Source of the DNA: Zygnema cylindricum
Taxonomy: Eukaryota > Streptophyta > Zygnematophyceae > Zygnematales > Zygnemataceae
DNA: 64,000 nucleotides
Assembly: GCA_037447655.1 (NCBI GenBank)
Contig: JBBHKE010000546.1
Coordinates: 49,568 to 113,567, forward strand
Reading direction: 5' to 3'
In this document: piece by piece, positions 56,201 through 64,000 of the stretch
Numbering within the stretch: position 1 is the stretch's first letter
Layout of the letters: every line of letters begins with the position of its first letter
Notes under the pieces: model-generated
What the model saw: the letters and a program-made list of their open reading frames with translations, nothing else
Told to the model about the DNA's origin: nothing
Databases searched by the model: none
Position numbers and translations under genes: made by a program

Positions 56201-59200
56201 GCAAGCGGACAAAAAGAAACAACCGTGTGCTTTTTTTCGTCGTCTACAACCTTTTAAAACTTTTGAAACTTGCGAATCTGTTTTTCTTTTCGTGAAAGCG
56301 GTGTTACTTTATTTAAAACACATCGCCGATGTGTTTTAAGATAAGTTTGAAGATGACGTGACTGTGGGTTAAAAAAACACAATACGACAACTTGTAGTAC
56401 ATCGTAAGTTCCACGATGCCGCAAATTGTACTGTACATTTTTGCGATTTCTCCGTACGGTTGTAACTTTAGCAATACGGCGCTAATCTTTTTAGGAAAAC
56501 GACAGAAAAAATCCCTTAGTTAGCCACATGGGGCCTTACCCTAAGGTACACGTAAAAATGTCATTTTGCTAATTACACAATTAAATGTGCACTCCAATAC
56601 TCCCGTTCAATTGTAGTTGTGAAAAGGGGGGAATGATAGTGGAGGTGAAAGAAATAAGGAAGAGATTGAAGGGGAGAAAATGGCCTTGAGTGAAGAGGGA
56701 AAAAAAACTATTTTGTAATGCCGAATTCAAATCGAATATAGAAAATCGATGAAGAAATTTAATAGGGAAAAAATTTGGAAAAATGTCCAATGTACAAGAA
56801 AGAATAAAATATGATATAAGTGAACACATGGTATGTAATGTTGGAGAACTGTCCACTTTGGACTCCACACGTGTGCATCGCGCTGTAAGCTGGTTCGCCA
56901 GTGCGCCGCTAATCGACGTTATATTCGATATTAGGCGCTTGCGTACACATCGGCCGGGTAGCTCAGTTGGCTGAGCTAGTTTACGGCTAGCACCAGGTCC
57001 CGGGTTCGATCCTGGCTTGGCCATTTTCCAAAGTTAATACTTTGGCGCCCATGCGATAAGTTGTATATCGCCGATTTCCAATATGTAACAAAAAATGGTC
57101 TTTGATTGAGTGGTTAAAAGTTAAAGAAGCCTTGTGTAAGAGGAAAAACAAAGGTGGAAAGTAAGCTTTGCAAAATGAAAGGGAAAGATGTGAGAAAATG
57201 GATTTGGAAAGTGACTAAAAAAAGACTGTGGAGGAAAAAAATGAGTGACGAGAAAATTAAACAAATGTTAAAATAAATGAACATAAATGTCATATGAAGG
57301 GATAATTCTCGATGACTTGAAAGGGTCAAAAAACATGGCAAGAGGATGGATGTGAGAGAAAAGGAGGAAGAGTGATTCCAAACAAAGGGTCCTCTATCGA
57401 GCCTAAATGAAAAGATGGAGAGTGAATTGGGAATTCAGTGAAGTAAATTAGGAAACTTCACAACAAGAAATGTATGTCAATAGTAGAGGGTAGAAAAGTA
57501 TCACAACATTGAATTACTTTTTGAGATAATACATATGTAAAATTTTGAATGTTATTTTTGATTTTCACATTGGTCTAAGTACGGCAATTGAGATCAAGGA
57601 ATTTTTATCTTTCTTCTTGTCGTGTTTCGACTGAAAATATGACTAATTTAAAAATATGAATACGGTTTTTTGAAGGAGAATATTTATTCCGTTATTTTAT
57701 TTTGTCACAGTTTGACAGCGGTGAAGACTCGGAAATTGATTTCGCATACTACATTTGGTAGTCTAGTCTAGTGTTTTCTATGCACTTAAAAATTAGCAAA
57801 AAGAATATTTAAAGTTTTTTTTTTAAACCTCTTTCTTTGAATTCGGTACCGAAGAATTTGTTCAGAATTATGGAAAGTTAAGGAGGACTCTTCTTAAGGT
57901 CGCCCAGAATTTTGGATCTTTTGTAGCAAACGGCATTTGTGAATGGCTACAATATTCAACTTAAATATTGTTGACAAAGCTAGTTTTGGGGTCTGTTTTT
58001 TTCACTTCGCAAATAAACTTCTCACTCTGGACCGTATTAATTACCGGAGGAAACATATATGGAATTTGGGTATCTGCCCAAATCAGTCTTATCCTATTTT
58101 TATTCTTCCAGGCTATATTACAATAAGTGGTATAGTTGTCAAAAGCTACGGAGTTTGTTAGTAAACATTGTTTCATTTAGTAAAACCGCATTTGTAAAAG
58201 TAAATGCGGGTCTTATAAAATATAGACACGTTCCTTTCCTCTTCATAAGGACTTCCAAAGCGTTACAAATCCTTCCAGATTATATCTTTTCTGTTTTTTG
58301 TTCCCCGGCAACCTCGGATTTTATGTTGTAGTCATCATTTGGGGATTTCTTTTTGTTTTCTGTTTTTGCTTTTTCAGTTTTTTCATGTTTCTGTTTTTGT
58401 TTTTTAAAAACAGATGCAGCACATGCTTTGACTCCGACACTTGGACAAGGAGCAAATTCTGCTTTCGAAGACGGATGGGAGCTCGCAGCTCAACTATCGA
58501 CAAAAAGTAATCTCCGGTAAAATTATTTCGAGTTTTTTTTCTCGTCTCTTTCCTCGTTTTCTTCTCCTTATTTCCCTCCTTGTTTCCGTGTTTTTATCAT
58601 ACTCTGTCTTTTCCTATTATTGCTTTGTCGTACATATTAAGCAACAAGCGTACAACCTTTTTTTATTTCTTGCTCGTCTTCTTTTGTCCCATTATTTCTC
58701 TGAATATCATATGTTATAAACCTATGGTGACATATTTATAAACCCCTAAGAAAACTCCAAAAGACCCTAAGAAACATCTTTTTTGCTTCTCTATCCTCTT
58801 CCAATGTACCCCGGCTATCGTTATTAGCGTTAACAACAATAATTTGGTGCTGGTTTTCTTTGCCCTCTGACCACAAAATAGCGATAACAATACTATTTTT
58901 TTTTCCTAACGCTAATCCTTTAAACGCTTCAGAGTCAAAAAGTTAAATTAAAAATCTTTGAACGTCATTTCGAACTGAATCAGAAGTAATAACACTAAAT
59001 ATAAACCTCACACTGATAATTTCGTGACTCTAATAACGATTCACGGTCTATTCTATCAATTCCTGTTTGGTATTTTTCTGCATTGTTGTTAGTTTGACAC
59101 TCCTCATTTTCCTCCGTCGACCGCTTTGCCTCTTCTTGGATATTAATAACCTTTGATTTTCTCTATTTTGTGAATGCAAATAGCTATCCAATTCGAACTT

Positions 59201-59425
59201 TCCTGAAACTTTTTTTCTTTTCCTTTCGGTTTTTTTCCCTCCTTGTTTCCTCCGCTTTTTCTATTTAGAGATGCTTTGGAAGCATATGAGGAAATTCGCA
59301 TTCCTCGATTGAAATACATTTCCACACAAAATATGGTGGTTGCTAAAAGGGCGTATGAGAAAAAATCTGCTACATCAACTTTAGATGACTACCTTTTTGC
59401 TTACAAAGGAACCCAGTGTGTTTGA
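43850..59425 (+). CDS. Plastid-targeted FAD-dependent monooxygenase (zeaxanthin-epoxidase-like fold), 9 exons
   Basis: Exons: 43850-44209, 46220-46327, 46782-46991, 47966-48022, 49295-49429, 50080-50292, 50860-50950, 58414-58516, 59269-59425, giving 1434 nt and 477 residues with all junctions GT-AG and frames consistent. Residues 1 to about 80 are Ser/Arg-rich and look like a chloroplast transit peptide. GGGLGG at 100-105 is the dinucleotide-binding FAD motif; LLIGADGIRSKVR (248-260) is the second FAD/NADPH motif; LLGDAAHA (389-396) is the GD motif contacting the FAD ribityl chain. These are the three hallmarks of class A flavoprotein monooxygenases, which use NADPH and oxygen to hydroxylate or epoxidise small molecules. 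Length fits FAD-only relatives; the FHA domain of true zeaxanthin epoxidase (about 660 residues) is absent, so the substrate is unknown. Intron 7 is 7463 bp. No inactivating change was found. Confidence 0.85.
44210..46219 (+). other. Monooxygenase intron 1 (2010 bp)
   Basis: AT-rich, with a decayed CACCGTG-family copy at about 45647-45835 (CTCCGTGCACACTTGTC interior, no intact ends). An 84-codon frame at 44920-45174 has no domain support. Confidence 0.6.
46220..46327 (+). CDS. Monooxygenase exon 2 (residues 121-156)
   Basis: Acceptor CCACCAG, donor GTAAGA, 36 codons in phase 0. Encodes VYEKNPTIMGGEGTLLSLFP, the loop after the first strand pair that closes over FAD (Glu at the end of strand 2 binds ribose in this fold). 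Confidence 0.85.
46655..46781 (+). mobile_element. CACCGTG-family remnant at intron 2 3' end
   Basis: TTAACGCTAATTC and TTAAAGATTCAGAATCAG match the interior of the intron 8 copy at 58909. The right end CGCTAATAAGGATTGCTTCACAG resembles the family's terminal repeat and contains the intron's acceptor AG at 46780-46781. Confidence 0.45.
46782..46991 (+). CDS. Monooxygenase exon 3 (residues 157-226)
   Basis: 70 codons, phase 0; acceptor CTTCACAG, donor GTAAGT. Contains MLAIRWREVLNILYQSLPP, the helix with the family's conserved Arg facing FAD. Confidence 0.85.
47884..47909 (+). repeat. Exon-4-like decoy sequence in intron 3
   Basis: AAAGTAATTGCAAAATTCAC matches exon 4 (47975-48000) with 2 mismatches over 26 bases, 91 bp upstream of it. 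Probably a small tandem duplication; it lacks a complete splice-site pair. Confidence 0.5.
47966..48022 (+). CDS. Monooxygenase exon 4 (residues 227-245)
   Basis: 57-bp micro-exon, phase 0. Acceptor GATTGCAG, donor GTGAGA. Confidence 0.8.
48767..48982. mobile_element. CACCGTG-family MITE in intron 4
   Basis: Left end CAATGTATATCGCTATGAG (mutated) and right end CTAATAGCGATACACGGTG, with TA on both sides (48765-48766, 48983-48984). Interior matches the 214-217 bp copies. Confidence 0.75.
49295..49429 (+). CDS. Monooxygenase exon 5 (residues 246-290)
   Basis: 45 codons, phase 0; acceptor TTTCGCAG chosen over TTCTAG at 49278 because only it keeps the frame into LLIGADGIRSKVR. Confidence 0.85.
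49601..49665 (+). repeat. (CTCCCT)n simple repeat in intron 5
   Basis: About 65 bp of CTCCCT/CTCTCT units. Confidence 0.85.
50080..50292 (+). CDS. Monooxygenase exon 6 (residues 291-361)
   Basis: 71 codons, phase 0; acceptor AATGGCAG, donor GTAAGT. Contains FLGEGRTALVADSGMGYLF, the beta-sheet of the substrate-binding half. Confidence 0.85.
50363..50640 (+). repeat. Long polypyrimidine (CTCCCT)n tract in intron 6
   Basis: Nearly pure C/T over about 280 bp, mostly CTCCCT units. Open frames through it are repeat artefacts. Pure purine/pyrimidine mirror tracts of this kind can form triplex DNA. Confidence 0.9.
50860..50950 (+). CDS. Monooxygenase exon 7 (residues 362-391)
   Basis: Acceptor TTTTTGCAG, donor GTGAGA; 30 codons plus 1 nt. 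Ends GRVALLGG with the Gly of the GD motif, whose Asp codon is completed 7463 bp downstream. Confidence 0.85.
51480..52140. mobile_element. PIF/Harbinger-like MITE, GGGTGAAG family, copy 2 (661 bp), in intron 7
   Basis: Ends GGGTGAAGTTCCATCA and TGATAGATCTTCACCC; flanks TCA and TAA, one base from a TWA duplication. Collinear with copy 1 at 9281-10018, including GTGACGAAAGAGCGTTACGAAAT-like and GGTGAATACCCAACG-like stretches. Confidence 0.75.
52285..53240. repeat. Intron 7 dispersed repeat, copy 1 (empty-site copy)
   Basis: Collinear with 54920-57470: TAAATATGGTGAATGTACA, TTGTGAACGG-like, CACTCCAATACTC, GATTGAGTGGTT and GGTCCTCTATCGA occur in the same order. This copy lacks the three elements inserted in copy 2 and so records their target sites. 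Confidence 0.7.
53465..53548 (+). repeat. 21-bp minisatellite, 4 units
   Basis: Unit GCGACGGTTAGTAATAATNAT repeated four times without gaps. In one frame it would encode a 7-residue repeat (TVSNNxA), but no gene context supports coding. Confidence 0.85.
53640..54470 (-). pseudogene. Copia gag (UBN2-type) remnant in intron 7, antisense
   Basis: On the minus strand, translation in two frames gives a capsid-like order: HYDSDTWPPRLARLQ (about 54130), QKEKNDSLLTFIQ, LVDRLKCIKYN, then FVSALNNDPSHVTMPDL and MHEEQRY (53900-53860). These fit the gag-polypeptide domain of Ty1/copia. Stops and frameshifts are present, and no LTRs were found. Confidence 0.6.
55086..55470. mobile_element. hAT-like family 1 short element (385 bp)
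   Basis: Starts TAGTGTTGTGCGTCAGTG and ends CACACAACACTA; 8-bp duplication ATTACAAG on both sides (55078-55085, 55471-55478). Interior is dense in CGATAATCGATATAT motifs. It lacks the central region of the 870-890 bp members. Confidence 0.85.
55575..56541. mobile_element. PIF/Harbinger-like element, GGGTACGGCCCCATG family (967 bp)
   Basis: Inverted ends GGGTACGGCCCCATG and CATGGGGCCTTACCC with TAA on both sides (55572-55574, 56542-56544). The related empty site in copy 1 (CCAAGGTACAATTAAAA near 52549) has the target only once. No transposase frame. Confidence 0.8.
56839..57083 (+). mobile_element. Solo LTR (245 bp) of a second tRNA-bearing family
   Basis: Starts TGTTGGA and ends TCCAATA (one base from TCCAACA), flanked by the 5-bp duplication TGTAA (56834-56838, 57084-57088), as for LTR elements. 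Copy 1 of the host repeat lacks it. It is close in size and terminal sequence to the TRIM LTR at 31156 but differs inside. It contains a tRNA-like sequence near its 3' part. Confidence 0.7.
56952..57023 (+). ncRNA. tRNA-like sequence inside solo LTR
   Basis: Acceptor GGCCGGG/CTTGGCC pairs with G-T wobbles, the D stem GCTC/GAGC is perfect, the B box is GGTTCGATCC and discriminator A is followed directly by TTTT (57024-57027), a Pol III terminator. The T stem needs one extra base to pair fully and the anticodon stem is not standard (a CTAG/CTAG alternative exists), so this is tRNA-derived rather than a working tRNA gene. Confidence 0.55.
57471..58413 (+). other. Rest of monooxygenase intron 7
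   Basis: AT-rich sequence with no recognised element; the 3' end has a long T-rich tract before the TAAAAACAG acceptor. Confidence 0.5.
58414..58516 (+). CDS. Monooxygenase exon 8 (residues 392-426)
   Basis: Completes the GD motif (DAAHALTPTLGQGANSAFED). The donor at 58517 (GTAAAA) was chosen over 58507 because it joins exon 9 in frame as SNLRDALEAYEE. Confidence 0.75.
58809..59048. mobile_element. CACCGTG-family MITE in intron 8
   Basis: Left end CCCCGGCTATCGTTATTAGC and right end CTAATAACGATTCACGGTC with TA on both sides (58807-58808, 59049-59050). Confidence 0.65.
59269..59425 (+). CDS. Monooxygenase exon 9 (residues 426-477, stop)
   Basis: Acceptor TCTATTTAG; encodes DALEAYEEIRIPRLKYIS and ends TGA at 59423-59425. 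The Y/E..R.PR motif is the C-terminal helix typical of the family. Confidence 0.8.
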
Positions 59426-60530
59426 GAAATGTCCATTTTTTTCCTTTTCCTTTTCTCAAGTTCGTGTTTCCTATTTTACTTTAGATTGTGTTGTTCTTGT
59501 GATCGAGAGTCTATCAAAACTTTGTTTTATGTAATTTACTTCAAGACTTCAAAAATGTAATATAGTTTCATTATTTTACTTTCTTGGAATCGAAATACTC
59601 TTGCGATTTTTTTTTGAATTTTGAGTGATAAGAAAGAGAGCACTTCATTTTTTTTAAGAAAGAAACTAGGTAAAAGAGTAACATGTTTGGGCTTGTTATT
59701 TTTTGTTAGGATTTGCAATGTGGGAATTAATGCCAAAATGTCCATGTTATAATGCTGGTTCGTATTTAGTGTGGTTTAGTTTTGTCGCATGTCACGTCGC
59801 GCATTTCATTTCGTTTCGTTTCCCTTCAATGTTGTTCTATTCGTACGGCTTTGGTCTTTTTTACGGTTTTTAAGTAGTATTCCTCGATTTTATACCTTAA
59901 ATAAATTTCGTATAGTTTTCCCTGTACAGCGTACAAAAATGTCTCCTTAATTCTCAATAAATCCTAAAATGTACGGAAAATATACGGAAATGTACGAAAG
60001 TGTTATAATGCTGGTTCGTATTGAGTGCGGAAAGCAAGATTCTCCACCATTCGATTGGCAGTCTCCGATTGAGAATCGACAAGTGTGAAGGTCTTAAGTC
60101 GCCAAAAAACCTTCAACACTAATAACAGTGAGAGGTGTAATCAATTGATTGATTGTCAAATCATTACTCAATTGTACCAAATCCGTACTATTACATAGAT
60201 TGTGATATTTTGTACAACACATAAGCGCTTCCGCCAAACCAATATATGTTTGCAATTATCATTTCCCCTTGATAAATCTTCTTAGCCATACCATTGGCCA
60301 TTTAATTTTTTTAAAGGTACAGTAGTTCGTCAAAATTAGTGAGTTTTGGACAAATTGAGTTAAGTTTAAAATTTAAGGCAAAACTGAGCGGCAAGTCTGA
60401 GGGCACTTTCGCATGTGCTAAAATTACAGTTATTTTCAGTCGTTTTCCTCCATAACTTAGAAAAAAGCGAGGAAATCCGCAACCGTACCACGAAATTGAT
60501 ATTACCACCTTATAAGTTGCAATACCTTGA
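59426..60530 (+). other. 3' flank of monooxygenase gene
   Basis: Possible polyadenylation context AATGTAATATAG near 59553. A 24-bp direct repeat (TTATAATGCTGGTTCGTATT) occurs at about 59747 and 60003. 60030-60140 is a decayed CACCGTG-family right half. No further gene. Confidence 0.45.
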
Positions 60531-60795
60531 AACTTTATATGTACTGGAGTTTGTCGTCTAGCGCGATGCAGTTTGACGCCAAGCGCATTTCGACCCACTT
60601 CCGCGTCCTTCCAGCTCATCTTCAAACTTTATATAAAATCACCTCGTGAGGTGATTTTAAATAAATTTCCATGAGGTGAGCGAATAGGCAAATGTTGTCG
60701 CACATGTCGGAAGTTTTTGACAATTTTTGTGCGCGAGGTACCAAAAAAAAAACCCAGTGCATGTTTCCAGCATGTGCGTGACTTTTTTCCCTGCG

Positions 60796-60985
60796 CTTTT
60801 TTCCATATAGGGGCCGTGGAGGGGGTCGCGACCAACGGACGCCATTTCGCAAAAGCAAAGTCCGTGAAAGTGACTCTCTTTCCCATTCACACTACCGCGT
60901 CTATCTCACAATTCTTGCAATGAAAACAGTCAATAATGGTATCAAATGAAAGATCTCTAAAAACAATTTCTTGTTACCATCTCTG
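60796..60985. repeat. 190-bp direct repeat, left copy
   Basis: Nearly identical to 62535-62724 (one difference, C to A, noted near 60891). It directly abuts LTR-D at 60986. Confidence 0.9.
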
Positions 60986-61967
60986 TGTAGAAACTAATGG
61001 TTTTATTAGTATTTTCTAGGTCTGAAAAGAAATATAGAAGTCGAGGCAGTCTATCTCTAACTTCTCTCTCCAACTCTCAAACTTGTCGCAGTCACTGAGA
61101 AATTGGAGTCGTGGTACACGTGGAAGGCGGATGGCGTCCGCCGATTTTTTAAGGGACCACATTGTTTTTATGACACATTATCTAGTGGACCGTACATATG
61201 CGATGTCGGTTCACTACGTGGACTTATCGACAAGTGACTAAGCAAGTTGTCACTTATGACGCGGATTTTTGGATGCGTCGGTGTAAATATTTGAAGCATC
61301 AATGTTTTGTCTTATTTGAATTAATGATTTAGTGTTGATTAAAATAGTTATATTTTACGTGATTAATGAGGATATCGACACTTTAATTTATGTGTCGTAT
61401 TTGCAGACAAGTGTACGCTTACGATTGCTTGACTTTCAGGTGTACGCTTACGATTAGTTTTATTTAATGACAGTTATGTAATTTACGTTGGTTATTTTGA
61501 CACTTAGTGATTTGTTAACAGCTCACAAGTGTATATATAGGTTTGAGCTTCATTAGAATAATAATCAATGCTGGTTAGTAAAGTGGGGACCAAAGATGTA
61601 GCATTTTAGGGTTGTCGATTAGGTCATGCACTTTGAATGATAAAATGATTATTTGATTATACATTTGTTTATGTGTGATGCATGCTTTTGTTATTATTTA
61701 TTTATGTTATTTTATGTATGTTTGTTATGCATTATTTATGCATTTGTCCTAGGGTTTGCTTATGTTGATTATTCCATCAAACCTTAGATGTTGTCATAGG
61801 GTTTATTTATGTTGATTATTCCATGAAACCCTAAATGTTGTTTGTTGCGTCTGTGTACGCATATGGAGGATGCATTTCATATGATTGTTCGTCGACCTAT
61901 TTTTGCTTAGCTTTTTGCATGATAGTTTGGGTTGCTTCTGCGGTCTATTTTAGACCAAAGAACAACA
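60986..61967 (+). mobile_element. Copia-type LTR D (982 bp)
   Basis: Starts TGTAGAAACTAATGG and ends AAAGAACAACA, with the family's TATTTTCTAGGTC and CTCTCAAACTTGTCGCAGTC near the start. Immediately followed by a primer-binding site. The last 317 bp (61651-61967) are repeated at 62218-62534. Confidence 0.75.
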
Positions 61968-61981
61968 GGTTATGGGCCCAC
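61968..61981 (+). other. Primer-binding site, half-tRNA type, second example
   Basis: GGTTATGGGCCCAC directly follows LTR-D and matches the site after LTR-A (29551) over 14 bases. Confidence 0.65.
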
Positions 61982-62217
61982 ACCCCATCTATCATATGTT
62001 AGGTTAAGTCGATGTAGGTTTTTGTCACACGCATTGTAGCGGGTTAATATTGTCCTTGCTGGTTGTATTGCAGTAATGGTGTCTGTGTACCCATGAGATC
62101 GGCCTTATCATAGTGTTGGTATGTGCCGAGTTTAATCTTGCATCGCCCCAAGGGTTAACTTAGTGACAGTGCCGAAATGTCTACCCTCAATGAAAATGAT
62201 TAATTATGAGAAATGAT
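61982..62217 (+). other. Residual internal region of copia-type element
   Basis: About 236 bp between the primer site and the truncated second LTR. No coding sequence is seen; the body of the element and the first 665 bp of its 3' LTR have been lost. Confidence 0.55.
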
Positions 62218-62534
62218 ATTTGATTATACATTTGTTTATGTGTGATGCATGCTTTTGTTATTATTTATTTATGTTATTTTATGTATGTTTGTTATGCATT
62301 ATTTATGCATTTGTCCTAGGGTTTGCTTATGTTGATTATTCCATCAAACCTTAGATGTTGTCATAGGGTTTATTTATGTTGATTATTCCATGAAACCCTA
62401 AATGTTGTTTGTTGCGTCTGTGTACACATATGGAGGATGCATTTCATATGATTGTTCGTCGACCTATTTTTGCTTAGCTTTTTGCATGATAGTTTGGGTT
62501 GCTTCTGCGGTCTATTTTAGACCAAAGAACAACA
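62218..62534 (+). mobile_element. Truncated 3' LTR of the LTR-D element
   Basis: 317 bp matching the 3' end of LTR-D (61651-61967) with very few differences, ending in the same AACAACA. Confidence 0.85.
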
Positions 62535-62724
62535 CTTTTTTCCATATAGGGGCCGTGGAGGGGGTCGCGACCAACGGACGCCATTTCGCAAAAGCAAAGT
62601 CCGTGAAAGTGACTCTCTTTACCATTCACACTACCGCGTCTATCTCACAATTCTTGCAATGAAAACAGTCAATAATGGTATCAAATGAAAGATCTCTAAA
62701 AACAATTTCTTGTTACCATCTCTG
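62535..62724. repeat. 190-bp direct repeat, right copy
   Basis: Continues into a dispersed repeat (62725-63000) also seen at 2400-2720, while the left copy continues that repeat to the left. The host repeat was therefore split here by the LTR element. Confidence 0.9.
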
Positions 62725-63000
62725 GGCGTATTTTGATGGCAAGTAGGGTGAGAAAAGACTAAAAAAAAAAATCAAGAAACCATGGCGGAAATTTTTAAAA
62801 TTTGTGACGTCGAAGCTATCATAATTTGAGCGTGTCGTCAAAATGTCACAAACCCTAAACATCTACAATGTCACAAGTAGCTAGACATCTACAACCGTCA
62901 ATTTTTTGTAAACGTCATCAATTGTTGCAAGTTTTGTAGTCGTCTACAACCGTCACAAATTACACCCACGTCTACATCTATCACAATCTAAAGTAACAAT
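62725..63000. repeat. Dispersed GACGTC/GTCTACAA-rich repeat
   Basis: Shares CCATGGCGGAAA, CCCTAAACATCTACAATGTC and CGTCTACA motifs with 2480-2720 inside the Harbinger-like element and with 42445-42617. Confidence 0.55.
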
Positions 63001-64000
63001 TTCATTTTTTTACATAAGAATGCTCTGAAAGTAGTACGGGGAATCTTTGGTAAAACAAAACTACAAGATTAAAGTTTCGGTTACATGCGAAAAGTGCCCT
63101 GAACAGAGTTGCTTAATTTCCAACGTAAAGGCAAATGTCCATTATAACGGAGAGCCCTTTGTTAGCGCAAAAGGTTTCTCGTGGGCACGTTTCCTCCCAA
63201 ACAAAAATGTTGACCTCGCTTCTTCGTCAGAAAGGTAATTGACAAAATTTGAGCACATGCCAGAATTTGGCGTCGTCACATCGCACAATCGCGCGAAGGA
63301 TAACACAAAATTATTTACATAGAAAGAGAAAAAAATCTTGAAAAAACGTTGTTGCTTCCGTATTTACAGACCACTGTACAATGTCAACCGTTATTAGAGC
63401 TAGGAAACAATTAGTATAAAACAGATTTGTGTCATTAACTCTCTTTTGGGTTCAATGGCCTATTTGGCAACCAAAATTAACAAAAAATCATACACCTAAC
63501 ACCAATTTGGATACACATTCCCATATTGTAGCCGCGGTAGTCATTGCTCACATATTCAACCCTTGAACATGTGAGAACACGTTCTCGCTATTTTCCCTCG
63601 TCTTTATGAATGTGAATAAGATTTGAGTGCACTTTTGCGTGGTGACGCACTCAATGACACGTGTCGATGTCTTTATTTAACACTTATGATGTATGTCTTT
63701 ACGAAATAGTGAGCAATTTTAGCATAGAAAAACACATTTTGTACATTTTACTTTAAAAAAAATGAAAATCAGAGTAGTTAACGTTAAATAAACAACAATT
63801 ATGTTAACGTAAAAATAAAATAGAGTTATTAATTATTTTTTCGGTTCGAGGGTCTAAATTTGGGGGCGCCGATTTAGCGTTATTAATGTTAATAATGATT
63901 CACAGTGCAATTTTGTCATGTAATAGTTTAAAGAGACCTTGTCTGTGACTTTTCCTTTGACAATTCCAAAAGTTATAGCATTGCCCGAGTGTACACCCAC
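63001..64000. other. Intergenic to window end
   Basis: A 63-codon frame at 63047-63238 has no recognised domain. Near 63875-63905 GCGTTATTAATGTTAATAATGATTCACAGTG resembles a CACCGTG-family right end. Nothing else is supported. Confidence 0.4.

Larger units (their letters stand above)
54920..57470. repeat. Intron 7 dispersed repeat, copy 2 with three nested insertions
   Basis: Same repeat as 52285-53240, interrupted by a hAT-like element (55086-55470), a Harbinger-like element (55575-56541) and a tRNA-bearing solo LTR (56839-57083). Removing these restores collinearity with copy 1. Confidence 0.7.

Noticed and set aside
58507-58507. Alternative donor GTAATC for exon 8
   Set aside because: It needs a different exon 9 acceptor and shortens the loop before the C-terminal helix; GTAAAA at 58517 fits both phase and family spacing better.
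43850-59425. Naming the gene zeaxanthin epoxidase
   Set aside because: The protein is 477 residues without an FHA domain; only the flavin monooxygenase fold can be supported.
63047-63238. 63-codon frame near the window end
   Set aside because: Short, no domain, begins in repeat-derived sequence.

Overview
This looks like a 64 kb piece of nuclear DNA from a land plant with a large, transposon-rich genome. The reasons are GT-AG introns, a plastid-targeted flavoprotein, plant initiator-tRNA-Met primer sites and dense nested LTR and TIR elements. Long introns and an unusual DDE_1-type transposase fit a seed-free plant (fern, lycophyte or bryophyte) better than a compact angiosperm, but the sequence alone does not settle the lineage. 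No bacterial, organellar or CRISPR features were seen.

Layout. 0-13 kb is intergenic DNA packed with short TIR elements: a TA-target family with termini CACCGTG, hAT-like elements with 8-bp target duplications, and PIF/Harbinger-like elements with TTA/TAA duplications. One probable small secreted LysM protein gene lies at 5.48-5.93 kb. 13-24.8 kb is a decayed DNA-transposon complex: three partial copies of an unrecognised ORF alternate with helix-turn-helix and DDE transposase pieces, interrupted by an RPA1-like fragment and bordered by GCGACGAC repeats. 25-41 kb is a pile-up of broken LTR retrotransposons: several Ty1/copia pieces, one Ty3/gypsy pol, and a complete 515-bp miniature LTR element (TRIM) whose two LTRs each carry a folded tRNA-like sequence. 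43.85-59.43 kb is the only clearly intact large gene: nine exons encoding a 477-residue plastid-targeted FAD-dependent monooxygenase, with a 7.46 kb seventh intron full of nested elements. 59.4-64 kb holds a copia-type LTR remnant flanked by a 190-bp direct repeat.

How parts relate. A 53-bp tandem repeat and a hAT-like element sit just upstream of the monooxygenase. Its introns hold many of the same element families found outside the gene, and two paralogous repeat copies in intron 7 act as related empty sites that date the insertions relative to each other. The most notable theme is tRNA biology inside LTR elements: tRNA-like cloverleaves in two distinct small LTR families, B-box-like sequence on the antisense strand of copia LTRs, and copia primer sites that match the anticodon region (half-tRNA priming) of initiator tRNA-Met rather than its 3' end.
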